Source of the DNA: an uncultured Pseudoflavonifractor sp.
GTDB taxonomy: Bacteria; Bacillota; Clostridia; Oscillospirales; Oscillospiraceae
Length of the DNA stretch: 64,000 nucleotides
Assembly (NCBI GenBank): GCA_947577065.1
Contig: CANPTT010000004.1
Location: 1-64,000, forward strand
Direction of reading: 5' to 3'
In this document: positions 33,262 to 42,762 of the stretch, piece by piece
Layout of the letters: each line of letters starts with the position of its first letter
Numbering within the stretch: the stretch's first letter is position 1
Position numbers and translations under genes: made by a program
Notes under the pieces: generated by a model
The model's input: the letters and a program-made list of their open reading frames with translations, nothing else
Databases searched by the model: none
What the model was told of the DNA's origin: nothing

Positions 33262-34143
33262 ATGGGTTTTGATCGTTTTGCTGCCAAGCACGCGGCACGG
33301 GAGAGTATGCGCCTGAACAATCCCAATCCCATTCTGGTCACACTGGTCTACTTTGCTCTCACCACTCTTCTTTGGGCCGCCATCTCATACCTGCTTTATG
33401 ATCCGACCACTGACCTGGTGTGGTGTATCCGGGCTGGCTATGAGGCGGAGGAGATCCTGGACTATATTCTTCAAAACCATCAGCGGGATCTGATGCTGCT
33501 GGCTGGGGTGGAATTTTTGTACGGACTTTATACCACATATATGAGTTTCGGATATACCTCCTACGCGCTGCGCATGGCCCGGAATGAGCAGCCGGGGATC
33601 AGCCATCTTTTCGACGGCTTTGCCCGTCCCCTGCGGGTACTTTGGGCTGATATCCTGGTGAATCTCTTCACCAGTCTGTGGACCCTGCTGATCGTGGTGC
33701 CGTTGAGCTTCCTCCTGGCCTTGGGCGGATTGGATATGGTGAACAGCGTCTATATCGTTAGTACGGTGATGTTGGTCACCTTGGTGGCGGTGACTTATCG
33801 GTATCGCCTGACCAGCTATTTTATCCTTGACGACCCCGACTGCACGGCCCGTCAGGCTATTTGCCGGAGCAAGCAGGCCATGAAGGGGTGGAAGTGGAGC
33901 CTGTTCTGCCTGGACTTGTCCTTTTTCGGTTGGATGCTGTTATCGGTACTTTTGGGGGCGTTTATCTCCTTCCTTTTGCCCGTGGTGATCACCGATGTGC
34001 TGTGCTTCTGGGTGATGCCCTACCGTGGGGCTTCCGAGGCTAATTTCTACGATGCCATTACCGGCCCCAGCCAGCCCTCCGGCGGCTGTGCCGGTCCCAA
34101 CTACGACTACCACTCCGGCAGCGATGGCCCCCAACCCTTTTAA
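33262..34143 (+). CDS. DUF975 family integral membrane protein
   Basis: The 293-residue protein has about six membrane spans and the typical DUF975 pattern: an N-terminal REAR-like HAARESMRLNNPNPILVTLVY, a central GFARPLRVLWADILVNLFTSLW, and a C-terminal segment PYRGASEANFYDAI. Function is unknown. It begins 30 bases after the TPM gene and ends at a strong terminator, so it is the last gene of the four-gene unit. Confidence 0.85.
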   Translation: MGFDRFAAKHAARESMRLNNPNPILVTLVYFALTTLLWAAISYLLYDPTTDLVWCIRAGYEAEEILDYILQNHQRDLMLLAGVEFLYGLYTTYMSFGYTSYALRMARNEQPGISHLFDGFARPLRVLWADILVNLFTSLWTLLIVVPLSFLLALGGLDMVNSVYIVSTVMLVTLVAVTYRYRLTSYFILDDPDCTARQAICRSKQAMKGWKWSLFCLDLSFFGWMLLSVLLGAFISFLLPVVITDVLCFWVMPYRGASEANFYDAITGPSQPSGGCAGPNYDYHSGSDGPQPF

Positions 34144-34150
34144 AAGAGAC

Positions 34151-34192
34151 AAAAGACCGCCCCGGTGAGCGTTCACCGGGGCGGTCTTTTTT
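34151..34192 (+). terminator. terminator of the xpaC-telA-TPM-DUF975 unit
   Basis: An 18-bp perfect stem (34151-34168 with 34173-34190) with a 4-base loop and T-run; it could also serve the convergent DUF2812 gene. Confidence 0.93.
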
Positions 34193-34219
34193 GTGCGGAG
34201 AAATAAATTTTGATTTCGC

Positions 34220-35386
34220 TCATAGATCAAGCCGGGTATGGACAATAGACAAATACTCCGGTTGGGTCAGGTCCACTCCCCAACACCCCACCAGAGCTAC
34301 GGTGCAGCCCTGACGTACCAGCAGATACTCCCCCTCCCGGCAGGTATAGCTCTCCTCAAACCCCAGTCCGGAGGCAGGTTCCCAATCCAGTTCTCCCCAG
34401 AGAAAGGCCCCCTTCCGGGTCTCCCGGGCCCGCTGGTCAAAGACCCACCGGGCCAAGGTCTCATTGACGCAGGCATACCGCTCGGTGGTGAGGCTGTGGT
34501 ACTCCTCCCCGGAGCCGGTGCTCTCCCGGTAGTCCAATCGCTCCGCCAGAAGGCTTCGGTGTCCTTCCAACCAGCGGCCATCGGTGGGATCCGGGATCAG
34601 ACCCAGGTCGGTCCCCAGAACCACCGGGTATTCCCGGCAGGCATCCAGAGTGGCGGTATACTCTCCGTTCATGCCGTACCATTCCAGTTTTGCTGTGGTC
34701 CCCACAAGGCCGAAGATCTCCAGCAGGGCCACACAGGCGGCGAAAATGTATAGCGGCCGGTAAACTTGGAACAGGGTATCCTGGAGCCAGGCGACCCGTC
34801 CAGGCATCTCCACCTGCCCCGATCTCCGGCAGCGGAATAGATAGCGGGGGACCGAGACAAAGCTCATAAGGATGCTCACCAGCCCCAGAGTCAGGGACAG
34901 CAGGTACAAAAGTGCGCTGTTGGAGACCGCCAGCGTGGTCACAGTCCACCCCGATCCTGAGGTCAGCCCCAATACCGCGGTCACCAGAAAGGTAGAGATC
35001 AGCAGGAGAAGGAGAGAGGTAAAAAGGTTTTTTCGGGCGCACTTTCTCCAGTACCGGTCCCACTCGATCCTCCCGTCACTTTGGATGGGGACCGGGTCCG
35101 CTCCATCCGCTGTCCGGAACAGCAGCATCCCCCGCAGGGTCTGGATGTGTTCCCACCCAGCGTCGGCGCAGAGCTGAAGGTAGTTCTGGTCCGGCTCCTC
35201 GCACAGAAAGGGCCGGATGTCCAGGTCCACAAAATGCCGGGGCTTCACCGCCTGTTCCAAGAGGGCGATGCTGCCCAGATAGATATGCCTCAGGCACCAG
35301 CCCTGGGCCGCCTTGCGGTCCAGATAGGCCTGTCCTCCTTTGTAGTTCATGGCGTCGTAGGGATAGAATCCCAAAGCGTATTTCAT
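34220..35386 (-). CDS. DUF2812-domain membrane protein
   Basis: The 388-residue protein has an N-terminal DUF2812-like domain (about 1-100, with the pattern KGGQAYLDRKAAQGWCLR), followed by four membrane spans and a C-terminal soluble region of about 130 residues. DUF2812 proteins are almost always paired with a PadR regulator, as here (4-base overlap). Function is unknown; a PadR-controlled envelope or efflux response is inferred from the pairing. Confidence 0.85.
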   Translation of the reverse strand: MKYALGFYPYDAMNYKGGQAYLDRKAAQGWCLRHIYLGSIALLEQAVKPRHFVDLDIRPFLCEEPDQNYLQLCADAGWEHIQTLRGMLLFRTADGADPVPIQSDGRIEWDRYWRKCARKNLFTSLLLLLISTFLVTAVLGLTSGSGWTVTTLAVSNSALLYLLSLTLGLVSILMSFVSVPRYLFRCRRSGQVEMPGRVAWLQDTLFQVYRPLYIFAACVALLEIFGLVGTTAKLEWYGMNGEYTATLDACREYPVVLGTDLGLIPDPTDGRWLEGHRSLLAERLDYRESTGSGEEYHSLTTERYACVNETLARWVFDQRARETRKGAFLWGELDWEPASGLGFEESYTCREGEYLLVRQGCTVALVGCWGVDLTQPEYLSIVHTRLDL

Positions 35387-35709
35387 GCCATATCCTCCTC
35401 TTCCAGAAGCTTGGCTCCATCCGCCACCTGCCGCCGCAGCCGCCGGTATTCCTCATGCAGAACGGCTCTCCCACTGGGGGTCAGCGCGTAATATTTTCGT
35501 CTGTCCTGGACGTTGTGGAGGGTGAGGTATCCCTCCTCCTCAAACCGGGAGAGCAGGGCATACAGGGTCCCCGCCCCAATGCTGACCCGCCCACCGGTGA
35601 GCTGGAAGGTCACCTGCATGATCTCATACCCGTGCCGGGGTCCTGCGGAGAGGGCCAGCAGCACATAATACATTTGCTCGGTCAACGTTTCCAGCTTTTT
35701 CCGTGCCAC
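35383..35709 (-). CDS. PadR family transcriptional regulator
   Basis: PadR proteins are small winged-helix repressors. The 108-residue protein has ETLTEQMYYVLLALSAGPRH and the wing region GTLYALLSRFEEEGYLTLH. It starts at a GTG (35709) after GGAGATGAGG. It probably represses its own two-gene unit; an AT-rich stretch with partial dyad symmetry (about 35731-35752) lies between promoter and start. Confidence 0.92.
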   Translation of the reverse strand: MARKKLETLTEQMYYVLLALSAGPRHGYEIMQVTFQLTGGRVSIGAGTLYALLSRFEEEGYLTLHNVQDRRKYYALTPSGRAVLHEEYRRLRRQVADGAKLLEEEDMA

Positions 35710-35754
35710 GCCCTCATCTCCAGCTTAAATGATATATCGAATATCGCTATAAGA

Positions 35755-35783
35755 ATTATAGGCTGATCGTTGATATATGTCAA
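35755..35783 (-). promoter_or_regulatory. perfect consensus promoter of padR-DUF2812
   Basis: Minus-strand TTGACA (35783-35778) and TATAAT (35760-35755), spacing 17. Such a strong promoter suits a unit held down by its own repressor. Confidence 0.9.
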
Positions 35784-35791
35784 GAGGGAAG

Positions 35792-35833
35792 AAAAACGAG
35801 GGAGCGGCATCCGCATGGAAGCCGCTCCCTCGT
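35792..35833 (-). terminator. terminator of ilvD
   Basis: Arms 35796-35808 and 35821-35833 (13 bp) followed on the minus strand by T (35795-35792). Confidence 0.88.
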
Positions 35834-35855
35834 TTGACAAATAGGTTGTATTCTA

Positions 35856-37517
35856 TTACTCCAATACCGCGCCCCGGGCTGCCGAGGTCACCAGCTTGGC
35901 GTACCGAGCCAGATATCCGGCGGTCACCTTGGCTGGGGGAGAGACCCACTTGGCTTTCCGCTGGGGCAGAGTGTCCTCGTCCACATTCAGAGTGATGGAG
36001 CAGGAGGGGATGTCGATGGAGATCATATCTCCCTCCTCCACCAGGGCGATGGGGCCGCCCTGGGCCGCCTCGGGGCAGACATGACCGATGGCCGCGCCCC
36101 GGGTAGCGCCGGAGAACCGCCCGTCGGTGATAAGGGCCACAGATTCGCCCAGACCCATACCACAGATGGCGGAGGTGGGGTTCAGCATCTCCCGCATACC
36201 GGGGCCGCCCTTGGGACCTTCGTAGCGGATGACCACCACGTCGCCAGGCTTGATCTTGCCGGCGTAAATGGCGCTGATGGCCTCCTCCTCGCTGTCAAAT
36301 ACCCGGGCGGGACCGGAGTGGATCATCATCTCGGAGGCCACAGCGGACCGCTTCACCACGCAGCCTTCAGGGGCCAGGTTGCCCTTCAAAACGGCGATAC
36401 CGCCGTCGGGGGAGTAGGGAGAGTCGATGGGGCGAATGAGCTCGGGATTCCGATTCTCCACCCCCTCCAGATTCTCCGCCATGGTCTTGCCCGTGCAGGT
36501 GAGCACACCCGTATCCAGAAGGCCCTTCTTGGTCAGCTCCTTCATCACGGCATACACGCCGCCTGCACCCTCCAGGTCCTCCATATAGGTATCCCCGGCG
36601 GGGGCCAGGTGGCAGAGGTTGGGGGTCCTGGAGGAGATGTCGTTGGACATGTCCAGGTCCAGCTCAATGCCGCACTCGTGGGCGATGGCGGGCAGGTGGA
36701 GCATGGTGTTGGTGGAACAGCCCAGGGCCATGTCCACCGTCTCAGCATTGTGGAAAGCGGCGGGGGTCATAATGTCCCGGGGCTTGATGTCCTTCTTGAC
36801 CAGCTCCATGATCTGCATGCCCGCATGCTTGGCAAGGCGCAGCCGCGCCGACCACACAGCGGGGATAGTACCGTTGCCCCGCAGGCCCATGCCAATGGCC
36901 TCGGTCAGACAGTTCATAGAGTTGGCGGTGTACATGCCCGAGCAGGACCCGCAGGAGGGACAGGCGTTGTTCTCATATTCCTCCACGCCGGACTCGTCCA
37001 GCTTGCCGGCATAGAAGGAACCCACCGCCTCAAACATATGGGAGAGGCAGGTCCGCCGCCCGTCCTCCAGCCGCCCGGCCAGCATAGGCCCTCCGGAGCA
37101 GAAAATGGTGGGAATATTGATCCGTGCCGCCGCCATGAGAAGCCCCGGCACATTCTTATCACAGTTGGGGATCATCACCAGCCCGTCAAACTGGTGGGCC
37201 ATGGCCATGGCCTCGGTGGAGTCGGCAATGAGGTCCCGGGTCACCAGGGAATACTTCATTCCGATGTGGCCCATGGCGATACCGTCGCACACGGCGATGG
37301 CGGGGAACTCCACCGGAGTGCCTCCCGCCGCCCGAACCCCGGCCTTTACCGCCTCGGCGATCTTGTCCAGGTTCATATGGCCGGGGACGATCTCGTTATA
37401 GGAACAGACCACACCAATGAGAGGCCGTTCCAGCTCCTCCTTGGTGTAGCCCAGGGCGTAAAACAGGGAACGGTTGGGGGCGCGGTCCACACCCTTTGTT
37501 ACATTGTCGCTTCTCAT
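35856..37517 (-). CDS. ilvD: dihydroxy-acid dehydratase
   Basis: IlvD dehydrates dihydroxy acids to 2-keto acids in valine, isoleucine and leucine synthesis using an iron-sulfur cluster. The 553-residue protein has the Fe-S and active-site motifs [13 protein letters not shown] and [19 protein letters not shown], and [16 protein letters not shown]. Length is standard. It has its own promoter and terminator and a GGAGG site; no T-box or other leader is visible. Confidence 0.97.
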   Translation of the reverse strand: MRSDNVTKGVDRAPNRSLFYALGYTKEELERPLIGVVCSYNEIVPGHMNLDKIAEAVKAGVRAAGGTPVEFPAIAVCDGIAMGHIGMKYSLVTRDLIADSTEAMAMAHQFDGLVMIPNCDKNVPGLLMAAARINIPTIFCSGGPMLAGRLEDGRRTCLSHMFEAVGSFYAGKLDESGVEEYENNACPSCGSCSGMYTANSMNCLTEAIGMGLRGNGTIPAVWSARLRLAKHAGMQIMELVKKDIKPRDIMTPAAFHNAETVDMALGCSTNTMLHLPAIAHECGIELDLDMSNDISSRTPNLCHLAPAGDTYMEDLEGAGGVYAVMKELTKKGLLDTGVLTCTGKTMAENLEGVENRNPELIRPIDSPYSPDGGIAVLKGNLAPEGCVVKRSAVASEMMIHSGPARVFDSEEEAISAIYAGKIKPGDVVVIRYEGPKGGPGMREMLNPTSAICGMGLGESVALITDGRFSGATRGAAIGHVCPEAAQGGPIALVEEGDMISIDIPSCSITLNVDEDTLPQRKAKWVSPPAKVTAGYLARYAKLVTSAARGAVLE

Positions 37518-37552
37518 ATGTAGGACCTCCTTGGTGAAGCGTATTTGAAGTT

Positions 37553-37581
37553 ATTTTACTCTTTCAGGACCTCTCCGTCAA
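37553..37581 (-). promoter_or_regulatory. promoter of ilvD
   Basis: Minus-strand TTGACG (37581-37576) and TAAAAT (37558-37553), spacing 17. Confidence 0.8.
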
Positions 37582-37610
37582 GGGAAAAGCCCTATTCTAC
37601 CGCAGGTGGA

Positions 37611-37639
37611 TTGACGGAAAAGCTGGGAAATGCTATGCT
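37611..37639 (+). promoter_or_regulatory. promoter of the 37.7-kb HTH regulator
   Basis: TTGACG (37611-37616) and TATGCT (37634-37639), spacing 17; it diverges from the ilvD promoter 30 bases away. Confidence 0.75.
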
Positions 37640-37662
37640 GTGGGAGCAAGGAGGGAAGAAGG

Positions 37663-38421
37663 ATGGAATCCATCGACCGGGAAAAGTTCGGCCTGTTTGT
37701 TACAGAACTTCGAAAGGAAAAGAACTTTACACAGCAAGAGCTGGCGGACCAGCTTTTTGTCTCCAATAAGGCAGTGAGCAAGTGGGAGCGGGGTCAGAGC
37801 CTGCCAGACATCAACCTTTTGGAGCCCCTGGCGGAGCTGCTGGGGGTGTCGGTAGCGGAGCTTTTGAAGGGGGAGCGGTTGACAGGAGAGACCTTGGATA
37901 GCTGTGAAGCAAAATTCCTTGTCCGAAAAGCAGTCCAACTTTCGGCGGAGGAGCAGGAGAAACGAAGGAAGACCCGCCGCTTTTGGCGGAGGGCCTGGGT
38001 ACTCTGCACCCTTCTGGCGGCAGCAGAAACAGCTCTTCTCATCGCCCTGAACCAGCTCTCGCCGTTAGAACTGTGGGATTTTCTGCTTTTGGTGGAGGGC
38101 CTGACCCTGGGCTTTGGGGCTTACTTCTGCTTTTTCCTCAAGGAAACACTGCCCGCCTACTACGATGAGAACAAGATATATACTTACTCCGATGGTCCTT
38201 TTCGCCTGAATCTGGGGGTGATCCCCTTCAATAACAGCAACTGGCCCCATATTGTCAGGGTGGGCCGGGGCTGTCTGCTGGGCACGGCGGTCCTCTGGCC
38301 TTTGGTTTTCTGGCTGGGGCGGAGCCTTCATCTGCCTGATATGGCCATGCTGGCCCTTACGCTGACCGCCTGTTTCTCCTTTTTCCTCCCCATGATCGTG
38401 GTGGCGAAAAAGTATCAATGA
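37663..38421 (+). CDS. XRE-family HTH protein with membrane domain
   Basis: The 252-residue protein has an N-terminal Cro/CI-type helix-turn-helix (about 8-62, with FTQQELADQLFVSNKAVSKW) and, after a charged linker, four hydrophobic spans (about 110-250). Such HTH-membrane fusions are common in Clostridia and may sense envelope or metabolite signals. The ATG at 37663 follows GGAGGGAAGAAGG. A second protein of the same design lies at 39.2-40.2 kb. The target is unknown. Confidence 0.87.
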   Translation: MESIDREKFGLFVTELRKEKNFTQQELADQLFVSNKAVSKWERGQSLPDINLLEPLAELLGVSVAELLKGERLTGETLDSCEAKFLVRKAVQLSAEEQEKRRKTRRFWRRAWVLCTLLAAAETALLIALNQLSPLELWDFLLLVEGLTLGFGAYFCFFLKETLPAYYDENKIYTYSDGPFRLNLGVIPFNNSNWPHIVRVGRGCLLGTAVLWPLVFWLGRSLHLPDMAMLALTLTACFSFFLPMIVVAKKYQ

Positions 38422-38423
38422 AC

Positions 38424-38452
38424 TTGTATTACATGGGGCTTTCTGCTATAAT
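38424..38452 (+). promoter_or_regulatory. promoter of the HIT gene
   Basis: TTGTAT (38424-38429) and TATAAT (38447-38452), spacing 17. Confidence 0.72.
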
Positions 38453-38487
38453 GGACCCATCACTTACCAGAAAGGCGGGACCCAAGT

Positions 38488-38907
38488 ATGAAAGACCCCA
38501 ATTGCAGCTACTGCGCGCGTGGCGAACTGGTTGACGCCTTCGCCATCCCCATCTGTGAGCTGAACGTGAGCACCCTCTATCTCTTCCGGGAGCAGAGCCA
38601 CCCCGGCCGCTGCGTGGTGGCCTACAAGGACCACATCAGCGAGATCATTAACTTGACCAAGGAGGAGCGGGACGCTTTCTTTGACGATGTGGAGAAGGCC
38701 GCCAAGGCCATCCACGCCGCCTTCCACCCTGACAAGCTTAACTACGGCGCCTACGGCGATACCGGCTGCCACCTCCACTTTCATCTGGTCCCCAAGTACA
38801 AGGACGGGGACGAGTGGGGCGGCACCTTCCAGATGAACCCTGGTAAGACGCTGCTTACTGAGGCTGAGTACGCCGAGCGGATCGAGAAAATCAAGGCTTG
38901 CCTGTGA
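38488..38907 (+). CDS. HIT family nucleotide-binding hydrolase
   Basis: HIT proteins hydrolyse or transfer nucleotidyl groups using a His triad. The 139-residue protein has the triad motif HLHFHLVPK near residue 96 and an upstream VVAYKDHISEIINLTKEE segment. An N-terminal CSYC pair may bind zinc. Length is normal. It is a single-gene unit. The physiological substrate is not evident. Confidence 0.93.
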   Translation: MKDPNCSYCARGELVDAFAIPICELNVSTLYLFREQSHPGRCVVAYKDHISEIINLTKEERDAFFDDVEKAAKAIHAAFHPDKLNYGAYGDTGCHLHFHLVPKYKDGDEWGGTFQMNPGKTLLTEAEYAERIEKIKACL

Positions 38908-38965
38908 AATAAGAGGGAGCCAATGGCAAACCGGCCCACCTAAAAAAGAGATACGCTAGCACCGG

Positions 38966-38992
38966 ACAGGCCCCCAATGAGCGGGGGCCTGT
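38966..38992 (+). terminator. hairpin after the HIT gene
   Basis: Arms 38966-38975 and 38983-38992 (10 bp); a T-run appears only 13 bases later. Confidence 0.6.
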
Positions 38993-39066
38993 CTGCTGTA
39001 TCTATTTTTTAGGAGGGGGACTGTGTCTGGGAGCGCTGGCCTTGATGTGGGAAAAGGAAGAGGTAT

Positions 39067-39103
39067 AAAGCAATGCCGCCCCGGGCAGGGGCGGCATTGC
39101 TTT
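39067..39103. terminator. 16-bp hairpin before the minus-strand HTH gene end
   Basis: Perfect arms 39067-39082 and 39088-39103 with a 5-base loop and short A/T ends on both sides; probably ends transcription of the convergent gene. Confidence 0.7.
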
Positions 39104-39194
39104 ATGTAGAAAGAAAGGACCTGTTGGAAGGCTGCCGTGGATCTCTTCTCTGGCCCTCTTGGCCCCGCAAGGACCGAAGGGCAGGGAATGCCGG

Positions 39195-40217
39195 TTACCG
39201 CTGGGCCTCCGATCTCCCCCCATCTCTGCTTTTACAGACCAGGGAGGCTCCGAAGAGGACCACGGCGGCGGTCAATAGGAGCCAGACAACGATCCGGTTG
39301 CCGATCTGGGCGGCGGGGAAGGGAAGCGTAGGAAGAAAATAGGCGATAAAAAGGGAGCGGTCAAATCGGCCCGAGAGAGACCAGAAGGGGAGTGCGTTGC
39401 CCAGGGGGACCGACAGGGCGGAGAGAACGCAGAGAAGGGCGGCTTTACGAAGTCGGCCCATAGGCAACTGAAGGACAAGCAGTGCCGCCCAAAGAAAGGC
39501 CAGACAAAGACCAGCAATAGGCAGTCCCAGTTGCCAAAGCCAGGTCTCTGTGGTGAAAAGTTGAATGACGGCCAGCAGCAGCGGAAGCCAAAGAGAGAAC
39601 AGGGCAGCCGCGTGAAAGAGGGAAGGGCGGGGACTGTTTCGCCACACAAGAAAAAGTCCCCATGGAAGAGCGAGGGATACCGCTGTGATCGCCAGCCCTC
39701 CCAGGAGCCAATGTCCCCCGGCAAACTGCCAGCAGGACAGCAGAAGGGCCAGCAGCGAGACCGATCCACAGGCCAGGGAGAGGAAGACCTGGCGGCGGTC
39801 CAGCCATAGAGGAAGGGTGGAAAGGGAGAAGAAGATCCCCAGACCAAAGAGGACGATCCAAAACCAATCCAATTTGTGGTATAGGATCAGGTCGCAGAGA
39901 AAACAGATGCCAAGGGCCAGAACACAGCCTATGGTGGAGAACCATTTCCATAGCCCGATAACCAGCTGGCGTCGGAGATCGGCCCGCTCCCGCATGACCT
40001 TCTTTTCATCGTCACAGGCGGTAAAGAACTCATGCTCTGTGATGGAGAGCTCCCGGCAGATGTCTGGGACCAGGCTCACGTCGGGATAGCTCAATCCCCG
40101 TTCCCATTTGCTGACGGCGGATTCCACCACATGGAGCCGTTCCGCCAGGGCCCGCTGAGTCAGCTCGGCCTGCTCCCGTTTGGAGCGGATATAGGCTCCA
40201 AAGGATTTCTTTTCCAT
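39195..40217 (-). CDS. XRE-family HTH protein with large membrane domain
   Basis: The 340-residue protein has an N-terminal Cro/CI-type helix-turn-helix (about 8-62; ELTQRALAERLHVVESAVSKW) and about eight hydrophobic spans from residue 90 onwards. The start at 40217 follows GGAGG; upstream codons in the same frame are not protein-like. It shares its design with the protein at 37.7 kb but has twice as many spans. It may be a membrane-tethered regulator; target and signal are unknown. Confidence 0.86.
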   Translation of the reverse strand: MEKKSFGAYIRSKREQAELTQRALAERLHVVESAVSKWERGLSYPDVSLVPDICRELSITEHEFFTACDDEKKVMRERADLRRQLVIGLWKWFSTIGCVLALGICFLCDLILYHKLDWFWIVLFGLGIFFSLSTLPLWLDRRQVFLSLACGSVSLLALLLSCWQFAGGHWLLGGLAITAVSLALPWGLFLVWRNSPRPSLFHAAALFSLWLPLLLAVIQLFTTETWLWQLGLPIAGLCLAFLWAALLVLQLPMGRLRKAALLCVLSALSVPLGNALPFWSLSGRFDRSLFIAYFLPTLPFPAAQIGNRIVVWLLLTAAVVLFGASLVCKSRDGGRSEAQR

Positions 40218-40374
40218 AATGTGCCTCCTACGTTTGAGATGGTTTTCAGAATAGAATACCAAAGGAAAAAAGTCAATAAAAAGGGGAATATTTCCGCCTC
40301 GACTGGCAGTCGAGGCGCGGCACACAGGGGGAAAAAGCGAAAAAGGCGTCTGCCGCCCAGCAAAATAAATATGC

Positions 40375-40410
40375 AAAAGCCGCCCGACCCTGTAAGGGGT
40401 AGGCGGCTTT
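40375..40410 (-). terminator. terminator of ilvC
   Basis: Outer arms 40376-40384 and 40402-40410 plus an inner GACCC/GGGGT pairing; T-run on the minus strand. Confidence 0.85.
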
Positions 40411-40422
40411 CACGCCGTTTGT

Positions 40423-41442
40423 TTAGTTGGAGGCGGTGTCCAGATCCTTGTCGCCGCCCCAGATCATGTTTTTGCGAAGCTCCTCGCCCACGATCTCCAT
40501 CTGGTGCTTCTTGAGCTGGGAGCGCTTGGAGTTGAAGAAGGTGCGGCCGTTCTTGTTCTCGGCGATCCACTTGCCGGCGAAGGTGCCGTCCTGGATGTCG
40601 GTGAGGACGGCCTTCATGTTCTTCTTGGTCTCCTCATAGGGCAGGATGCGGGGGCCGGAGACGTACTCGCCGAACTCGGCGGTGTCGGAGATGGAGTAGT
40701 TCATCATGGCCACGCCGCCCTTGTTGATCAGGTCGATGATGAGCTTCATCTCGTGGATGCACTCGAAATAGGCGTTTTCCGGCTCATAGCCCGCCTCTAC
40801 CAGCACCTCGAAGCCGCAGCGCATCAGGTCCACCACGCCGCCGCACAGCACGGTCTGCTCGCCAAAGAGGTCGGTCTCGGTCTCGTCGTGGAAGGTGGTC
40901 TCCATGACGCCGGCCCGGGCGCCGCCAATGCCGGCGATGTAGGCCAGGGCCACCTTGTAAGCGTTGCCGGTGGCGTTCTGCTCCACTGCCACCAGGCAGG
41001 GCACGCCCTTGCCCGCCACATAGGTGGACCGGACGGTGTGGCCGGGGCCCTTGGGGGCCGCCATAAACACGTCCACCCCGGCGGGGGGGACGATCTGCTG
41101 GTAGCGGATATTGAAGCCGTGGGCAAAGGCCAAAGCCTTGCCCTCAGTCATATAGGGAGCGATGTCCTTCTTATAGACCTCGGCCTGGACTTCGTCGTTG
41201 ATGAGCATCATGACGATGTCGCCCCACTTGGCGGCCTCGGCCACCGTCTTGACCTTCAGGCCGGCCTTCTCGGCCTCGGCCCAGTTTTTGGAGCCCTCCC
41301 GCAGGCCTACGCACACGTCGCAGCCGGAGTCCTTCAGGTTCAGGGCGTGGGCGTGGCCCTGGGAGCCGTAGCCGATGATGGATATCTTCTTGCCGTCCAG
41401 GTAGGAAAGGTCGCAGTCCTTTTCGTAGTACATTTTGGCCAT
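40423..41442 (-). CDS. ilvC: ketol-acid reductoisomerase
   Basis: IlvC performs the rearrangement and NAD(P)H reduction of acetohydroxy acids in branched-chain amino acid synthesis. The 339-residue protein is the short class I form, with the Rossmann motif [13 protein letters not shown], the Mg-binding [12 protein letters not shown], and the C-terminal knot region. The loop after the Rossmann motif reads LREGSKNW, which sets NADPH versus NADH preference. It is transcribed separately from ilvBN and ilvD. Confidence 0.97.
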   Translation of the reverse strand: MAKMYYEKDCDLSYLDGKKISIIGYGSQGHAHALNLKDSGCDVCVGLREGSKNWAEAEKAGLKVKTVAEAAKWGDIVMMLINDEVQAEVYKKDIAPYMTEGKALAFAHGFNIRYQQIVPPAGVDVFMAAPKGPGHTVRSTYVAGKGVPCLVAVEQNATGNAYKVALAYIAGIGGARAGVMETTFHDETETDLFGEQTVLCGGVVDLMRCGFEVLVEAGYEPENAYFECIHEMKLIIDLINKGGVAMMNYSISDTAEFGEYVSGPRILPYEETKKNMKAVLTDIQDGTFAGKWIAENKNGRTFFNSKRSQLKKHQMEIVGEELRKNMIWGGDKDLDTASN

Positions 41443-41596
41443 AATATAACACTCCTTTAGTTTGTTTGCCGCAGAACGGCAGATTGTAACAGGATCGTCA
41501 TTTTTTGTTACCGACAGTAACCGGATTTTGATTCAGAATACCAGCTTTTTTGCGAGAAGAATGTAAACCGTGATACAATCGGGAAAAAGAGGAATG

Positions 41597-42043
41597 TCAG
41601 CTGAGAGTCAGCCCCCATTCCGCCTCGTCTTCGTCGGAGCGTCCGGTCTCTGCAAAGCCCAGCGACCGGTAGAGGGCGCATGCCGCGGAATTCTCCGGGC
41701 TGACTGTTAACAGGACGCGGTTTGAGGCGCCAAAGGGCTTTGTGCGGATATACTCCAGCGCCAGCTCCATGGCAGCCCGCCCAAAGCCTTTTCCCTGGCG
41801 CCGCCGGTCGATCATCAGGTGCCAGATGTTGTAGGTCTCCTCGTCATAGTCATAGATGACCATAATGTAGCCAACCACCTCGCCGCCGCTGAGAACGGCG
41901 AAGGGGGTACATTGTTTATAGTAGACATAGGCCTGGGCCAGGCTTCGGATAGGGTGGGATACAAATTCCTTTTGCCAGTCGTTTAGTTCCAGGTCAAAGC
42001 AGGGGATAAAATTGGACTCGTCCACTTTTTGCAGAGTGATCAT
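41597..42043 (-). CDS. GNAT family N-acetyltransferase
   Basis: The 148-residue protein has the GNAT acetyl-CoA-binding motif RRQGKGFGRAAMELAL and the C-terminal NSAACALYRSLGFAETG. The N-terminal part resembles spermine/spermidine acetyltransferase-like members (LNDWQKEFVSHP). The substrate is unknown. It lies between ilvC and ilvN on the same strand but with gaps of over 150 bases, so co-transcription is uncertain. The start follows GGAGG. Confidence 0.9.
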   Translation of the reverse strand: MITLQKVDESNFIPCFDLELNDWQKEFVSHPIRSLAQAYVYYKQCTPFAVLSGGEVVGYIMVIYDYDEETYNIWHLMIDRRRQGKGFGRAAMELALEYIRTKPFGASNRVLLTVSPENSAACALYRSLGFAETGRSDEDEAEWGLTLS

Positions 42044-42194
42044 GTCTAAGCGTTCCTCCTTTATGGTGGGAGGGTCACCGTGGAAGTACCCTCCGTTTGG
42101 CGGATAGGACCGTGCTTGCGTATCTCATCATAATTGACCGTCCCCTTTCTTTGCGGAGGTGATATATTCCAAACACAGAGAGTCCTGTGGGGTT

Positions 42195-42749
42195 TTACAG
42201 GGTGGACTTACCCAGGTTGAACTCGGTGTTTTCCTTGCTCTCGTCGCTGATGGTGTATGCGCCACGCTCCAGGGCCACCATGCCGGTGCGGACCAGCTCC
42301 AGAATACCGAAGCTCTCCAGCAGGTCCTCCATGGCGGCGGCCTTGCTCTCGTCGCCGATGAGGGCCAGGGTCAGGGATTTTACCGACACGTCGATGATGG
42401 AGGAGCGGAAGATGTTGGCGATCTGGATGATCTCGTTGCGTACGTCCGAGGTCTCGGCCTTCACCTTGAACATGACAAGCTCCCGGCGGATGGACCGCTC
42501 GGGGAGAAGCTCCTGGACCGAGTGGACGGGAAAGAGCTTCCTTAATTGGTTCATGAGCTGCTCCATCATGGCGCCATCCCCCATGACCTCGATGGTGATA
42601 CGGCTCTCGGCGGGGTCGTCGGTGGTGCCCACAGCCAGGGATTCGATGTTGTAGCCCTTCCGGGAGAAGAGCCGGGATACCTGGGAGAGGACGCCGGAGG
42701 AGTTCTCCACCAGCACGGACAGGGTATGGCGGGTATATTCGTTTTTCAT
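42195..42749 (-). CDS. ilvN: acetolactate synthase small (regulatory) subunit
   Basis: The small subunit binds valine through ACT domains and tunes the large subunit. The 184-residue protein has the N-terminal ACT domain (HTLSVLVENSSGVLSQVSRL) and a C-terminal regulatory domain ending near residue 160. The ATG at 42749 has proper spacing to AAGGAGG; the ATG two codons earlier is only 2 bases from it. It starts 13 bases after ilvB and shares its T-box. Confidence 0.95.
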   Translation of the reverse strand: MKNEYTRHTLSVLVENSSGVLSQVSRLFSRKGYNIESLAVGTTDDPAESRITIEVMGDGAMMEQLMNQLRKLFPVHSVQELLPERSIRRELVMFKVKAETSDVRNEIIQIANIFRSSIIDVSVKSLTLALIGDESKAAAMEDLLESFGILELVRTGMVALERGAYTISDESKENTEFNLGKSTL

Positions 42750-42762
42750 GTCCATTCCCTCC

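Noticed and set aside
36081..37523. 480-codon open frame opposite ilvD
   Set aside because: It is a shadow of ilvD with His/Gly-rich, unfamily-like sequence and no start site.
39000..39066. Short open frame between two hairpins after the HIT gene
   Set aside because: A GGAGGGGG site is followed by GTG, but the peptide is very short and overlaps the next hairpin; support is too weak.
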